Positions 20,513 to 30,531 are shown, numbered from the stretch's first letter. The stretch is DNA of 64,000 bases from Candidatus Salinicoccus stercoripullorum (GCA_019113295.1 DXHR01000003.1:62001-126000); one strand, 5' to 3'. The notes: generated by a model from the letters alone, not told the origin. Numbers and translations are program-made.

Positions 20513-22354
20513 ATGAATTCCAGAGAAGATATCCGTAATATTGCAATTATTGCACACGTAGACCATGGTAAAACGACACTTGTTGACCAGCTGCTCAAAC
20601 AGTCCGGTATATTCCGTGAGAACGAGCACGTGGAAGAACGGGCTATGGACTCCAATGATATAGAACGCGAGCGCGGTATTACAATCCTCGCCAAAAACAC
20701 AGCAATCGATTACAAAGGCACGAGAATAAACATCCTGGATACACCGGGACACGCAGACTTCGGGGGCGAAGTAGAGCGTATCATGAAAATGGTGGATGGT
20801 GTCATCCTCGTCGTCGATGCATACGAGGGCACAATGCCACAGACACGTTTCGTGTTGAAAAAGGCGCTGGAACAGAATCTCAAACCGCTTGTCGTGCTCA
20901 ACAAGATCGACAAGGAAACCGCACGTCCGGAGGAAGTTGTCGATGAAGTACTGGAACTTTTCATTGAGCTTGACGCCAATGACGAACAGCTTGAATTCCC
21001 TGTTGCATATGCATCGGCTGTGAACGGTACGGCAAGCCTCGATGCAGAAAGACAGGATGAGAACATGCAGTCCATATATGATATGATCATCGAGCACATA
21101 CCGGCGCCTGTCGATAACAGCGATGAGCCGCTGCAGTTCCAGATTGCACTGCTTGATTACAACGATTATGTTGGCCGTATCGGTATCGGGCGCGTATTCC
21201 GCGGCGAGATCAAAGTCGGACAGCACGTATCCCTCATGAAAAAGGACGGCTCCATCAAAAACTTCAGAGTGACCAAGCTGTTCGGTTTCTTTGGCCTGAA
21301 CAGGCTGGAAATCGAGAGTGCCAAAGCAGGGGATCTGATTGCAGTCAGCGGCATGGAGGATATCAACGTCGGGGAAACCGTCACTCCGATCGACCATCAG
21401 GAAGCACTGCCGGTACTGCACATCGACGAACCGACACTGCAGATGACATTCTCCGTCAATAATTCACCGTTTGCCGGACGCGAGGGCAAATATGTGACGG
21501 CACGCCAGATTGAGGAACGCCTCGCCGAGCAGCTTGAAACGGATGTATCCCTGCGTGTTGACGAGACGGACCGTCCGGATGCGTGGAGAGTCTCCGGCCG
21601 CGGCGAACTCCACCTGTCCATCCTTGTGGAGAACATGCGCCGTGAAGGCTATGAGCTCCAGGTCTCAAAACCGGAAGTTATCGTCAAAGAAGTCGACGGC
21701 GTAAAATGCGAGCCCTATGAACGCGTACAGGTCGATGTTCCGGAAGAACATACAGGAAGTGTCATCGAGTCGCTCGGACAGAGAAAAGGCGAAATGATCG
21801 ATATGATGAACACTGGCAACGGGCAGACACGCATCCAGTTTGATATACCGGCACGCGGACTCATCGGATATCGGACGGAGTTCATGTCCATGACACGCGG
21901 ATATGGTATAATGAACCACACGTTCGAAGACTACCGTCCACTGTTCAAAGGACGAATCGGCGGCCGGCATAACGGTGTGCTGGTGTCCATGGACAAAGGT
22001 GTGGCATCGACATATGCGATCCTCCAGCTCGAAGACCGCGGTGAGAACTTCATGGAGCCGGGTACGGAAGTATATGAAGGCATGATCGTCGGACAGAATA
22101 CACGCGACAATGACCTTACTGTGAACATCACCAAAGTCAAAGCGGCAAACAACATCCGCTCTGCGACGAAAGAGCAGACGTCCACGATGAAAAAACCGAG
22201 AATACTGACACTTGAGGAAGCGCTCGAATTCATAAACGAAGATGAACTGGTGGAAGTGACACCGGAAACGGTGCGCCTCAGAAAGCAGATTCTTGGAAAA
22301 AGTGAACGTGAAAAGGCGCAAAAGCAAAATAAGTACAAACTTGAAGCGGAGTGA
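20513..22354 (+). CDS. typA: Ribosome-associated GTPase TypA/BipA
   Basis: Translational GTPase of the EF-G group acting in 50S assembly and stress adaptation. 613 aa. The G-domain shows AHVDHGKTT (G1), the RERGITI switch, [14 protein letters not shown] (G3) and NKIDK (G4). The C-terminal BipA-specific part includes [17 protein letters not shown] and [11 protein letters not shown]. The ATG at 20513 has gaaggga upstream. ylaH follows with overlapping RBS and stop codon. Confidence 0.97.
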   Translation: MNSREDIRNIAIIAHVDHGKTTLVDQLLKQSGIFRENEHVEERAMDSNDIERERGITILAKNTAIDYKGTRINILDTPGHADFGGEVERIMKMVDGVILVVDAYEGTMPQTRFVLKKALEQNLKPLVVLNKIDKETARPEEVVDEVLELFIELDANDEQLEFPVAYASAVNGTASLDAERQDENMQSIYDMIIEHIPAPVDNSDEPLQFQIALLDYNDYVGRIGIGRVFRGEIKVGQHVSLMKKDGSIKNFRVTKLFGFFGLNRLEIESAKAGDLIAVSGMEDINVGETVTPIDHQEALPVLHIDEPTLQMTFSVNNSPFAGREGKYVTARQIEERLAEQLETDVSLRVDETDRPDAWRVSGRGELHLSILVENMRREGYELQVSKPEVIVKEVDGVKCEPYERVQVDVPEEHTGSVIESLGQRKGEMIDMMNTGNGQTRIQFDIPARGLIGYRTEFMSMTRGYGIMNHTFEDYRPLFKGRIGGRHNGVLVSMDKGVASTYAILQLEDRGENFMEPGTEVYEGMIVGQNTRDNDLTVNITKVKAANNIRSATKEQTSTMKKPRILTLEEALEFINEDELVEVTPETVRLRKQILGKSEREKAQKQNKYKLEAE

Positions 22355-22360
22355 GTATAA

Positions 22361-22708
22361 TTGTTTCTCCCAGTCTTGATGAATGTCAACGTCACTGAAC
22401 GACTGACATTTTTCGGCAGAATCTATGGTCTGGATACCAATCCCCAGATGGGCATGTGGTATTTATTCATCACAATCTATCTATTGTGCATACTTGTATA
22501 TGTCCTCGGATTTGCCAGAAAGATAAAACTATGGCAGAACGTAGTGATATACATCGTCATGTTCGTCGGCTGTATCATGCTGACGTTCTTTGGAGCATTC
22601 CTGCCGGTGGCCGAAAGTCTGGCCGTTGCGGCAGTCGTCCTCGGACTATACCGTTTCAGGCTTCATCAGGAGAGGAAAGCGGGAAACATCAAAACCTCCA
22701 AAAAATGA
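22361..22708 (+). CDS. YlaH-like membrane protein
   Basis: 115-aa protein with three hydrophobic segments (about residues 34-50, 58-78 and 80-98) and a basic tail, matching the YlaH-like family that follows typA in Bacillales. The likely start is TTG 22361, because ggag (22349-22352, spanning the typA stop) lies 8 nt upstream. The first internal ATG (22379) lacks an RBS. Function unknown. Confidence 0.85.
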   Translation: MFLPVLMNVNVTERLTFFGRIYGLDTNPQMGMWYLFITIYLLCILVYVLGFARKIKLWQNVVIYIVMFVGCIMLTFFGAFLPVAESLAVAAVVLGLYRFRLHQERKAGNIKTSKK

Positions 22709-22723
22709 TACACCGGATTCCGG

Positions 22724-22754
22724 AGCACCCTGTGCGCAGGGTGCTTTTATTTTT
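22724..22754 (+). terminator. Terminator after ylaH
   Basis: AGCACCCTG-tgcg-CAGGGTGCT 9-bp stem followed by TTTATTTTT. Confidence 0.9.
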
Positions 22755-22756
22755 GG

Positions 22757-22783
22757 TAAAAAAAAGCAGCCGTAACGGCTGCT
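22757..22783 (-). terminator. Terminator of the convergent hypothetical gene (minus strand)
   Basis: AGCAGCCG-tta-CGGCTGCT on the minus strand followed by eight T, directly after the minus-strand gene stop. It is back-to-back with the ylaH terminator. Confidence 0.9.
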
Positions 22784-22789
22784 GACAGG

Positions 22790-23272
22790 TTAATCGAATT
22801 TGATACCTGTAACATGGACAAGCTTTTCTTTTATCTCCCCGTTTTCGATGACCAGGATATCCACCATGCCATCGTCATAAAGACGTCTGCCTTCCCGGCT
22901 GAACTGTGCATATATGAGCCGGCGGTCACTGTACGGGAGGATGGATGCGCCTTCGTCATGTGTGAAGGTGATCATCGCCTCTTCGCCGCGTCCGGGTTCT
23001 GTATACTCGAAGAACGGCTCCAGGCAGATGATGAATGTTCCCTCAAGGAGATCCTTCTTTTTGAATTTCTTCTCTGATTTGAGAGTCGGCGGCTTGGATG
23101 ACCCCTCTATGATCTGACGGTTCCATTCCTTCGAGTCCTCGAACTTGATCTCTTCATCATCTGATTCTTTTGCAAGCACTTTTTCAAGCTCTTCCTTGCG
23201 GTCGTCGAATATCCATGCGGATGGGTCCAGTGTAATCTGGTAGCGGACATTGCCCAATAATTGTATGATCAT
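22790..23272 (-). CDS. Conserved staphylococcal/Bacillales hypothetical protein
   Basis: 160-aa soluble protein. The opening IIQLLGNVRYQITLDPSAWIFDDRK is characteristic of a hypothetical family found between typA and ylaN in staphylococci. A charged middle section (KKFKKKDLLEG) and a beta-rich C-terminal half (LPYSDRRLIYAQFSREGRRLYDDG) follow. Similar proteins are sometimes labelled peptidyl-prolyl isomerase, but I see no isomerase motif. Function unknown. Its start region lies about 145 nt from ylaN on the opposite strand. Confidence 0.8.
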   Translation of the reverse strand: MIIQLLGNVRYQITLDPSAWIFDDRKEELEKVLAKESDDEEIKFEDSKEWNRQIIEGSSKPPTLKSEKKFKKKDLLEGTFIICLEPFFEYTEPGRGEEAMITFTHDEGASILPYSDRRLIYAQFSREGRRLYDDGMVDILVIENGEIKEKLVHVTGIKFD

Positions 23273-23418
23273 TATCTTCTCTCCTTACGCTATAATTATA
23301 ACAGACTTGCAGAATGAAAATAAATGGCATTTATACTTTTAGGGACTCTGTAATTGCTTGCTTTTTTGGCCTCTGTGATATAGAATTTTATAGAGAGTTC
23401 CAGGAAGGGGGATTTTTC

Positions 23419-23706
23419 GTGTCCAGTAAAGAAGAATTAAGTAAACAGGCATATGAGCAGCTCGAGAAGGACGCGGAGAAGATTGTCCAGCTCATAGAAG
23501 TTCAGATGGATAATCTGACGATGCCCCAGTGTCCTGTATATGAAGAAGTTCTGGATACCCAGATGTTCGGCCTGTCCAAGGAAGTGCACTTTGCATCCAG
23601 GCTTGGACTGATTGATCCGGTAGTTGGACATGAACTTTTGGAACGTCTTGAACAGGAAGTTTCCAAAGTGCATGATGCATATATGAAAGATGAGAATAGA
23701 GTCTAA
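23419..23706 (+). CDS. ylaN: YlaN family iron-homeostasis protein
   Basis: 95-aa helical protein. The family core [29 protein letters not shown] is almost identical to staphylococcal YlaN, which is essential in low-iron conditions and has been linked to Fur function. The conserved Cys and acidic residues of that core are present. The start is GTG 23419, placed 7 nt after ggaaggggga and giving the usual family length; the longer frame to 23314 has no support. A terminator follows directly. Confidence 0.93.
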   Translation: MSSKEELSKQAYEQLEKDAEKIVQLIEVQMDNLTMPQCPVYEEVLDTQMFGLSKEVHFASRLGLIDPVVGHELLERLEQEVSKVHDAYMKDENRV

Positions 23707-23735
23707 AGAGATTTTGATCTTTAGACTTTTTTTAA
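23699..23735 (+). terminator. Terminator after ylaN
   Basis: AGTCTAAAGA and TCTTTAGACT pair around gattttga, followed by seven T. The 5' arm overlaps the ylaN stop codon. Confidence 0.9.
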
Positions 23736-23748
23736 ATGAGGGATTAGT

Positions 23749-24942
23749 TTGACATTCATTAAGAACTTCTTCAACTACGTTAAAGTGTATTCCAAATATG
23801 TGGATTTTACGATTGTGATTACATACGTTCTGCTCAGTCTGATTGGGCTGGTAATGATATACAGTGCCAGTATGGTTGCTGCATCAAAAAGCGATATGAC
23901 CGGCGGTAACCCAAGTCATTACTATACCAGGCAGATAGCATCGATGATACTTGGGTACGGCATCGTCTTCGTAATGGCATATTTCATGTCCGGCGAATTC
24001 CTCAGGAATAAGTACTTCCAGATGCTTGCCACGGTGGCCATACTGCTTCTGCTGGTTGTCACGGTCATTTTTGGAACGGAAGTGAACGGCGAGAAGAACT
24101 GGATCCGTCTTGCCGGGTTCAACTTCCAGACATCCGAGTTTTTCAAAATTGTGACGATATTGTATCTGTCATATATTTATGACCGCAAGAAAGACAGGCT
24201 GAAGCGGCTGGAATGGGGACATCTTGCCCCCCTCGGCTTTATCGGCATGTGTACGATGCTCGTCATCTCCAATGATTTCGGAACAGGACTTGTCATCGTC
24301 GGTATCATTGCCGGCATATTCATCTATTCAGGCATCCCGCTGGGATTCCTGGTGAAAGTCGGCACTGCTCTGTCACTCGCCGCCGGAACCGTCGGTGTGA
24401 TCACCTATTTGTTCAAAGGAAGCATTCTTTCCCCGCACCAGTCGGCACGTATCGATACGTTCCTTCATCCATTCAATGATCCGACGGGGACAGGCTATCA
24501 GCTGACAAATGCACTCGTTTCCATCTCGCACGGCGGGATTACAGGGACCGGGCTCGGAAATGGCATCATGAAGCTCGGCTATCTGCCGGAGCCGCACACC
24601 GACTTCATATTTGCGGTCATTGCAGAAGAGCTTGGTCTGATCGGCGTCATTGTCATACTCGTCCTGTATATGATCATTGTGATAAAAGCGCTGAGATATG
24701 CTGCAATTTCAAAAGATAAATTTTACAGCCTCGTCTGCATGGGGGTCGCCATCTATATCACCTTCCAGCTGTTTGTGAATCTCGGCGGCATTTCCAAGCT
24801 GATACCGCTGACCGGAGTACCGTTGCCGCTGCTGAGCTACGGTGGATCTTCATTCCTGAGCATATCCATAGCCATTGGGCTGCTCGTCATTTCAGCCAAG
24901 CATGTCAAAAAGGAAAAGCTTGTGGAAAAAGGAGAAATATAG
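23749..24942 (+). CDS. ftsW: Septal peptidoglycan polymerase FtsW (SEDS family)
   Basis: SEDS-family glycosyltransferase of about ten membrane segments, polymerising lipid II at the septum with its partner class B PBP (probably the PBP1 encoded at 47.1-49.3 kb). 397 aa. Diagnostic segments are SLIGLVMIYSAS near the N-terminus, GEKNWIRL, and the catalytic-loop region LSYGGSSFLSI near residue 362. Start TTG 23749 with gaggga upstream. As in S. aureus, it lies between ylaN and pycA, outside the dcw cluster. Confidence 0.93.
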   Translation: MTFIKNFFNYVKVYSKYVDFTIVITYVLLSLIGLVMIYSASMVAASKSDMTGGNPSHYYTRQIASMILGYGIVFVMAYFMSGEFLRNKYFQMLATVAILLLLVVTVIFGTEVNGEKNWIRLAGFNFQTSEFFKIVTILYLSYIYDRKKDRLKRLEWGHLAPLGFIGMCTMLVISNDFGTGLVIVGIIAGIFIYSGIPLGFLVKVGTALSLAAGTVGVITYLFKGSILSPHQSARIDTFLHPFNDPTGTGYQLTNALVSISHGGITGTGLGNGIMKLGYLPEPHTDFIFAVIAEELGLIGVIVILVLYMIIVIKALRYAAISKDKFYSLVCMGVAIYITFQLFVNLGGISKLIPLTGVPLPLLSYGGSSFLSISIAIGLLVISAKHVKKEKLVEKGEI

Positions 24943-24966
24943 AAGCACGGAACAGAGGAGAGAACA

Positions 24967-24997
24967 GACAGTCCATAATAGGTGGACTGTCTTTTAT
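24967..24997 (+). terminator. Terminator after ftsW
   Basis: GACAGTCCA-taatagg-TGGACTGTC, 9-bp perfect stem followed by TTTTATATA. Confidence 0.9.
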
Positions 24998-25016
24998 ATA
25001 GAAGGGGAGTTTTTGA

Positions 25017-25844
25017 ATGGGGATAACAGTAGACGGCAGAAAGCTGCAGATTGACGGGAAGAGGGCAGCGTCTGGTTATACTGCGTATGAAGACGCTTCT
25101 GCATACCATGAGGACGGATATGAGTGGCGCTTCATAGATCTTAAAGATGAGGCCGGCCGGGTTGCCCGTATTGCTGTCATACTAAACGGGGAGCTCGAAA
25201 GCGGAATGTCTGCAAAAGCCGCTCTTTCCCGAAAGATAATCATGGATGAAGTCCGGAGTCTCCTGGATGATGAACTCCATCTGAAAGAACGCTGCCGCAC
25301 GGATAGACGGGCCCTTGGACTTTTTGACATCCTGACTGAAGTGGCATCACAGGACAGCCGGTATATGCCACTCAGGGAACATATTGAAATGGAGATACAG
25401 CTTGGAGACAATCTTAATAGCGCACTCGTCTTATTAAAGGAGAGGATGGCGGAGGCAGTTGAAACCGGTTCATACGATGAAGAGACGGTTGATACTATTC
25501 TTGATGATTATGTCCGGAACTATCTTTTCCCGCTGGAATATGAAATCCAGGTGAAAGGATACCTTCTGCAGGCTGACTATTCTGATCTCCATGCCGGACT
25601 CTCAGCGAAAAAGTTCAGGCTTGGCCGGTTCAAATCATGGCGGCTGCGAAAGCACACGGAAATGATGGCGGGACTGGATATGAAAAACACGCCGTGGATT
25701 ACCATTCTGGAAGAAAACCTTGAAAAACCGCTGAATGAAAAAACCGGGGATGAAAAAATGATTGCTGCTCTGAAAAGGCATCTCAACAGACAGTCAGAAC
25801 TGAAAGCGGGGAGTATTATTTACAGTGAGTGCGGGCTCAGATGA
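25017..25844 (+). CDS. Hypothetical protein between ftsW and pycA
   Basis: 275-aa soluble protein that I do not recognise. The N-terminal third looks beta-rich (ITVDGRKLQIDG, then WRFIDLKDEAGRVARIAVIL). The rest is mostly helical and charged, with MEIQLGDNLNSALVLLKERM and a basic patch KKFRLGRFKSWRLRKHTEM. There is no signal peptide and no membrane segment. RBS gaagggga precedes the ATG. It lies between two terminated units and is not in the S. aureus gene order as I recall it, so it may be genus-specific. The frame has codon use like its neighbours, supporting a real gene. Confidence 0.7.
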   Translation: MGITVDGRKLQIDGKRAASGYTAYEDASAYHEDGYEWRFIDLKDEAGRVARIAVILNGELESGMSAKAALSRKIIMDEVRSLLDDELHLKERCRTDRRALGLFDILTEVASQDSRYMPLREHIEMEIQLGDNLNSALVLLKERMAEAVETGSYDEETVDTILDDYVRNYLFPLEYEIQVKGYLLQADYSDLHAGLSAKKFRLGRFKSWRLRKHTEMMAGLDMKNTPWITILEENLEKPLNEKTGDEKMIAALKRHLNRQSELKAGSIIYSECGLR

Positions 25845-25872
25845 GCAGCGGGTCTATTATCCAACGGCCGTT

Positions 25873-25887
25873 TTGAAAACGTTTACA
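25873..25887 (+). promoter_or_regulatory. cre (CcpA) site upstream of pycA
   Basis: TTGAAAACGTTTACA fits the catabolite-responsive consensus WTGNAANCGNWNNCW at every position. It lies 32 nt upstream of the pycA -35 box, a position used for CcpA activation in some Bacillus promoters. Confidence 0.75.
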
Positions 25888-25919
25888 TTGGTAAATTGTA
25901 AAGTTCGGACTGAATATTA

Positions 25920-25948
25920 TTGTATATATTCTGAATATTTATTATAAT
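25920..25948 (+). promoter_or_regulatory. pycA promoter
   Basis: TTGTAT (25920-25925), 17-nt spacer, TATAAT (25943-25948), 27 nt before the start codon. Confidence 0.75.
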
Positions 25949-25975
25949 TAGCTATTATGTGGAAGGGGGATTAAC

Positions 25976-28900
25976 ATGCAAAAGATTAATAAACTCATGG
26001 CGGCAAACCGGGGAGAGATAGCCATCCGGATATTCCGTGCGTGTACCGAGCTCGATATCACGACGGTTGCCATCTACAGCAATGAAGATAAAGGGGCATT
26101 ACATAGATACAAGGCTGATGAAGCGTACCTGGTCGGGGAGGACCTTTCTCCGACTGAAAGCTACCTCAATATTGAAGCCATCATCAAAGTCGCAAAAGAT
26201 GCCGGTGTGGATGCAATCCATCCGGGTTACGGCTTCTTAAGCGAAAACAAGGAGTTTGCTAAGCGGTGCGAAGAGGAGGGGATCATCTTCGTCGGACCCG
26301 AACTCCGCCATCTGGATATGTTCGGGGACAAGGTCAAGGCCCGCGAAACGGCACTGTCTACAGGTCTTCCTGTCATACCGGGTACGGACAGTGCGGTCCA
26401 GTCCTATGAAGAGGTGGAATCATTCATCGAGGAGCATGGATATCCGATCATCATCAAGGCAATTTCAGGCGGCGGCGGAAAGGGCATGCGCATCGTTACA
26501 GAAGAGGACAATCTGAAAGACAGCTACGAACGTGCCAAAAGTGAAGCCGACAAGTCGTTCGGGAACAGTGATGTCTATCTGGAGAAATACATCGACCGAC
26601 CGAAGCATATCGAAGTGCAGATCCTTGGTGACAATGAGGGGAACGTTGTCCATCTGTATGAACGCGACTGTTCAGTTCAGCGCCGTCACCAGAAAGTCGT
26701 AGAAGTGGCGCCATCGGTCGGGCTGACGGAAACAATGCGCGAAAAGATCTGTGAAGCTGCCAAAGACATGTCCCAAAAGGTAGGCTATGTGAACGCCGGC
26801 ACTGTCGAATTCCTCGTCTCGGGCGATGCGTTCTATTTCATCGAAGTGAACCCGAGGGTACAAGTCGAGCATACGATTACCGAGATGGTGACAGGTGTAG
26901 ATATCGTGCGGACGCAGATTCAGATTGCCGACGGCAACGGTCTGTTCGGCGAGGTCATCAATATGCCCGCACAGGAGGATATTCCTCTCATGGGGTATGC
27001 GGTCCAATGCCGTATTACGACTGAGGATCCTCTCAACGATTTCATGCCGGACACGGGTGAAATCATGGCATATCGTTCCGCAGGAGGTTTCGGTGTCCGG
27101 GTCGACGCGGGTGATGGTTTCCAGGGTGCGGTCATTTCACCTTACTACGATTCACTGCTTGTAAAACTGTCGACGCACGGCCTGACATACAAGGATGCGA
27201 ATAACAAGATGTCACGGAGCCTCAAAGAGATGCGCATACGCGGCATCAAGACGAATCTTCAGTTCCTGACAAATGTCATCGGAGATGAAAGTTTCCGTAA
27301 GGGCGACTATTCGACGAAATTCATCGATACGACACCGTCGCTGTTTGTATTTGAAAAACCGAAGGACAGAGGGACGAAAACACTGGAGTATATATCAACC
27401 ATCACAGTGAACGGTTTCCCCGGGGTCGATAAACGCGACAAACCGGTGTTCGAAAAACCGAGGGTTCCGGATTTCAAACCTGAAATACAGGATGGCACCA
27501 AACAGATTCTCGACAGGGAGGGGCCGGAAGGGCTTGCGAAGTGGCTGAAGGAACAGGATGATGCACTTATCACGGATACGACAATGCGTGATGCCCATCA
27601 GTCCCTCCTGACGACACGCATGCGCACATATGACATGAAAAAGATTGCGCCGTACACGGCACATGACCTGAAAGATGCCTTCTCACTTGAGATGTGGGGC
27701 GGTGCAACATTCGATGTTGCGTACAATTTCCTTAAGGAAGACCCGTGGAGACGTCTCGAAACACTCCGGAAGGAGATTCCGAACGTACTGTTCCAGATGT
27801 TGCTGCGCGCTTCAAATGCAGTAGGATACAAAAACTATCCGGATAATGTGGTCGAGAAATTTGTGAAGGAAAGCGCCGCTTCCGGCATCGATGTGTTCCG
27901 GATATTCGATTCGCTGAACTGGCTTGAGGCGATGAAGCATCCGATCGAAGCGGTGTTGAAAACGGGCAAAGTCGCCGAGGGCGCCATCTGTTATACAGGG
28001 GATATTCTGGACCCCGGCCGTTCAGACATCTATACGCTCGATTACTATAAAAATATGGCGAAGGAACTGGAGTCACAGGGTGTCCATATCCTTGCCATCA
28101 AGGATATGGCAGGACTGCTCAAACCTGAGGCTGCATACGAACTGATCGGTGAGCTCAAGGCAACCGTCGATATCCCGATCCATCTGCATTCACATGACAC
28201 GAGCGGCAATGGGATCATGATGTACTCCAAGGCGATCGAAGCCGGAGTGGATGTTGTGGATACTGCACTCGGAGCACTGAGCGGACTGACTTCACAGCCA
28301 AGCGCCAACAGCCTGTATTATGCCCAGTCCGGCAATGGCAGACAGATACGGGCTGATATCGAAGGTCTGGAGAGGCTCAGTGAGTACTGGGAGGATGTCA
28401 GGAAGTACTACGCCGACTTTGAAAGTGATATCAAAAGTCCGCATACTGAGATCTATAAGCATGAGATGCCGGGCGGCCAGTACTCCAACCTCCTCAGCCA
28501 GGCGAAATCAATGGGGCTCGGAGACCGTTACGGTGAAGTCAAGAAGATGTATCAGAAAGTCAATATGATGTTCGGTGACATCGTCAAAGTGACCCCTTCA
28601 TCCAAAGTGGTCGGGGACATGGCATTGTTCATGGTACAGAATGACCTGGATGAAGAAAGTGTCATCTCACGCGGTCCGCATCTTGACTTCCCGGATTCCG
28701 TAGTCAGTTTCTTCAAAGGCGAAATCGGCAGACCAGTCACAGGTTTCGATGAAGAACTGCAGAAAACGGTACTGAAAGGGACGGAACCATTATCAGAACG
28801 TGCCGGTAAAGTGCTTGAACCCGTCGATTTCCTTGAACTCAAAGAAGAGATGTCCCAGTTCTGTGAGCATGATATCACGGACAAGGATCTGCTTTCATAT

Positions 28901-29410
28901 GCACTCTATCCAAAAGTGTACAGGGAATTCCTGGCGACAAACCAGAGGTACGGGAACGTCGAAGTTCTTGATACACCGACATTCCTGTTCGGCATGCGGA
29001 AAAATGAAATCCTCGAAATCGAAATTGACAAAGGTAAGACACTCATCGTGAACCTGCTTTCAATCGGGCATGTTCACGAGGACGGTTACCGTTGGATGTA
29101 CTTCGAACTCAACGGATTCCCGAGAAAAGTATATATCAAGGATGAAAACGTCGAGTCCAAAGTTGCAAAACTGAAAAAGGCGGATCCGACTGACGTCAGC
29201 CATATCGGCGCCCAGATGCCGGGGACGGTCAGCGCAATCAAATTCAAGGCAGGAGATGAATTCAAAAAAGGGGATATCATCATAATCACCGAAGCGATGA
29301 AGATGGAGAACTCCGTCAAAGCGCCATTTGACGGCAAGGTTAGTGAAGTGTTCGTGGAAGCAGGAGATGCTGTTGAATCCATGGATCTGATGATGACTGT
29401 CGAAAAATAG
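25976..29410 (+). CDS. pycA: Pyruvate carboxylase
   Basis: Biotin enzyme making oxaloacetate from pyruvate, bicarbonate and ATP, the main anaplerotic step. 1144 aa, a complete alpha4-type enzyme. Order: biotin carboxylase domain (ANRGEIAIRIFRAC at the start, GGGGKGMR in the ATP-grasp loop near residue 165, EVNPRVQVEHTITE), carboxyltransferase domain (DTTMRDAHQSL near residue 537, with KDMAGLLKP), PYC tetramerisation region, and biotinyl domain with the biotinylated lysine in EAMKMENS near residue 1110. RBS ggaaggggg. Monocistronic, ended by a strong terminator shared with ctaA. Confidence 0.98.
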   Translation: MQKINKLMAANRGEIAIRIFRACTELDITTVAIYSNEDKGALHRYKADEAYLVGEDLSPTESYLNIEAIIKVAKDAGVDAIHPGYGFLSENKEFAKRCEEEGIIFVGPELRHLDMFGDKVKARETALSTGLPVIPGTDSAVQSYEEVESFIEEHGYPIIIKAISGGGGKGMRIVTEEDNLKDSYERAKSEADKSFGNSDVYLEKYIDRPKHIEVQILGDNEGNVVHLYERDCSVQRRHQKVVEVAPSVGLTETMREKICEAAKDMSQKVGYVNAGTVEFLVSGDAFYFIEVNPRVQVEHTITEMVTGVDIVRTQIQIADGNGLFGEVINMPAQEDIPLMGYAVQCRITTEDPLNDFMPDTGEIMAYRSAGGFGVRVDAGDGFQGAVISPYYDSLLVKLSTHGLTYKDANNKMSRSLKEMRIRGIKTNLQFLTNVIGDESFRKGDYSTKFIDTTPSLFVFEKPKDRGTKTLEYISTITVNGFPGVDKRDKPVFEKPRVPDFKPEIQDGTKQILDREGPEGLAKWLKEQDDALITDTTMRDAHQSLLTTRMRTYDMKKIAPYTAHDLKDAFSLEMWGGATFDVAYNFLKEDPWRRLETLRKEIPNVLFQMLLRASNAVGYKNYPDNVVEKFVKESAASGIDVFRIFDSLNWLEAMKHPIEAVLKTGKVAEGAICYTGDILDPGRSDIYTLDYYKNMAKELESQGVHILAIKDMAGLLKPEAAYELIGELKATVDIPIHLHSHDTSGNGIMMYSKAIEAGVDVVDTALGALSGLTSQPSANSLYYAQSGNGRQIRADIEGLERLSEYWEDVRKYYADFESDIKSPHTEIYKHEMPGGQYSNLLSQAKSMGLGDRYGEVKKMYQKVNMMFGDIVKVTPSSKVVGDMALFMVQNDLDEESVISRGPHLDFPDSVVSFFKGEIGRPVTGFDEELQKTVLKGTEPLSERAGKVLEPVDFLELKEEMSQFCEHDITDKDLLSYALYPKVYREFLATNQRYGNVEVLDTPTFLFGMRKNEILEIEIDKGKTLIVNLLSIGHVHEDGYRWMYFELNGFPRKVYIKDENVESKVAKLKKADPTDVSHIGAQMPGTVSAIKFKAGDEFKKGDIIIITEAMKMENSVKAPFDGKVSEVFVEAGDAVESMDLMMTVEK

Positions 29411-29414
29411 ATAC

Positions 29415-29446
29415 AAAAAAGCGGTCCTGCGGGACCGCTTTTTTGC
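29415..29446. terminator. Bidirectional terminator between pycA and ctaA
   Basis: AAAAAAGCGGTCC-tgc-GGGACCGCTTTTTT is a perfect palindrome with T runs on both strands, serving two convergent genes. Confidence 0.95.
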
Positions 29447-29451
29447 ATTTA

Positions 29452-30345
29452 TTATTTTGTCCTTGAAAGCAGCATGATGAAATAGCACAGCAGTCCGAAA
29501 AGAAGGGTAATGAACAATGCATGAAGCAGTGCGATGAATATATTCACCAGTGTGAATACGCTGAGCATACCTGTTGTCGCCTGCAGCAATACAAGGACGA
29601 AGGCCAGGATCCAGCCGTTCCTGATCACCTTGTATCTGCTGTAATGTCTTATCGCATGGAGCATTATTATGAAAATCCAGATGACTACTATACCTGCGAG
29701 GGCACGGTGGCCCATCTGCACCCACTGGTAGAAGTCCATCGCCCAGAACTGTCCGGGCTGGCAATGCGGCCAGCTCAGACATGCGAGTGAAGACTCGGTA
29801 TGCCTTACAAGCGCTCCGCTGTAGACTACCAGATATATATATATCGTCAGGAAGATTGTGTTGTACCTGAGAAACGACCCGAAAGCCATGATTTCTGCTT
29901 CAAATTTAGTATCAACTTCGAAGATGAGCAGTGTAAGCAGCAACACAGCCGCGAAGCTGATAAGTGATATTCCGAAATGTGCCGCGAGAATGAAATCATT
30001 CTGTCCCCACATTACTGCTGCAGCACCAATCAGAGCCTGTGCGAGGATGAAGCCGATGCTGAGCACGACGAGGAATTTTGTTTCCCGTTTGTGCGGAATC
30101 ATTTTCAGAACCATGTAGCTCAGAACCCCGACCAGTATGATTGCGATGCCTGATATGCCTCTGTGGGCAAGTTCGATGATGGTCTCAATTGGCCAGTCGG
30201 CCGGCACGAGCTTTCCGTGGCACAGGGGCCAGGATTGTCCGCATCCGTCGGCTGAACCCGTCTTGGTGACAAGGGCGCCTCCGATTTGAACGAAGACCAT
30301 CATAAGCGTTGTTACCGCAGCCACAATTTTCAATTTTTTATACAA
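29452..30345 (-). CDS. ctaA: Haem A synthase
   Basis: Membrane oxidase converting haem O to haem A for aa3/caa3-type oxidases. 297 aa with eight hydrophobic segments. Conserved features are GGALVTKTGSADGCG with the first cysteine pair (CG...PLCHG) near residue 37-45, IIELAHRG, the haem-ligand HFGISLISF region, and SLACLSWPHCQPG with the second pair. The start is probably TTG 30345, with gaggtg (30358-30353) 7 nt upstream; a GTG at 30354 lies inside that RBS. Divergent from ctaB, which makes haem O. Confidence 0.95.
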   Translation of the reverse strand: MYKKLKIVAAVTTLMMVFVQIGGALVTKTGSADGCGQSWPLCHGKLVPADWPIETIIELAHRGISGIAIILVGVLSYMVLKMIPHKRETKFLVVLSIGFILAQALIGAAAVMWGQNDFILAAHFGISLISFAAVLLLTLLIFEVDTKFEAEIMAFGSFLRYNTIFLTIYIYLVVYSGALVRHTESSLACLSWPHCQPGQFWAMDFYQWVQMGHRALAGIVVIWIFIIMLHAIRHYSRYKVIRNGWILAFVLVLLQATTGMLSVFTLVNIFIALLHALFITLLFGLLCYFIMLLSRTK

Positions 30346-30392
30346 TGGTAACACCTCAATAATTCAAATGCTTTTTGTGGTCTCAGAATTAC

Positions 30393-30421
30393 AATATATA
30401 TGATAGAACCCGTCAGGGCAA
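30393..30421 (-). promoter_or_regulatory. ctaA promoter
   Basis: Minus strand TTGCCC (30421-30416), 17-nt spacer, TATATT (30398-30393). Confidence 0.55.
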
Positions 30422-30531
30422 ATGTTAATCTTCTGAAATGCCCTTAACAATTCTGGAATATATGGTAAAATCGATATGTACAGAAGCTCACTTACAAGTA
30501 TAAATCAGATTAGCGTTTCCCATGTGGCACA

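Noticed and set aside
20474..21421. 315-aa antisense ORF over typA
   Set aside because: Complement of conserved GTPase domain codons; no support.
29060..29782. 240-aa antisense ORF spanning the pycA-ctaA junction
   Set aside because: Crosses a strong bidirectional terminator and two real genes; no start signal.
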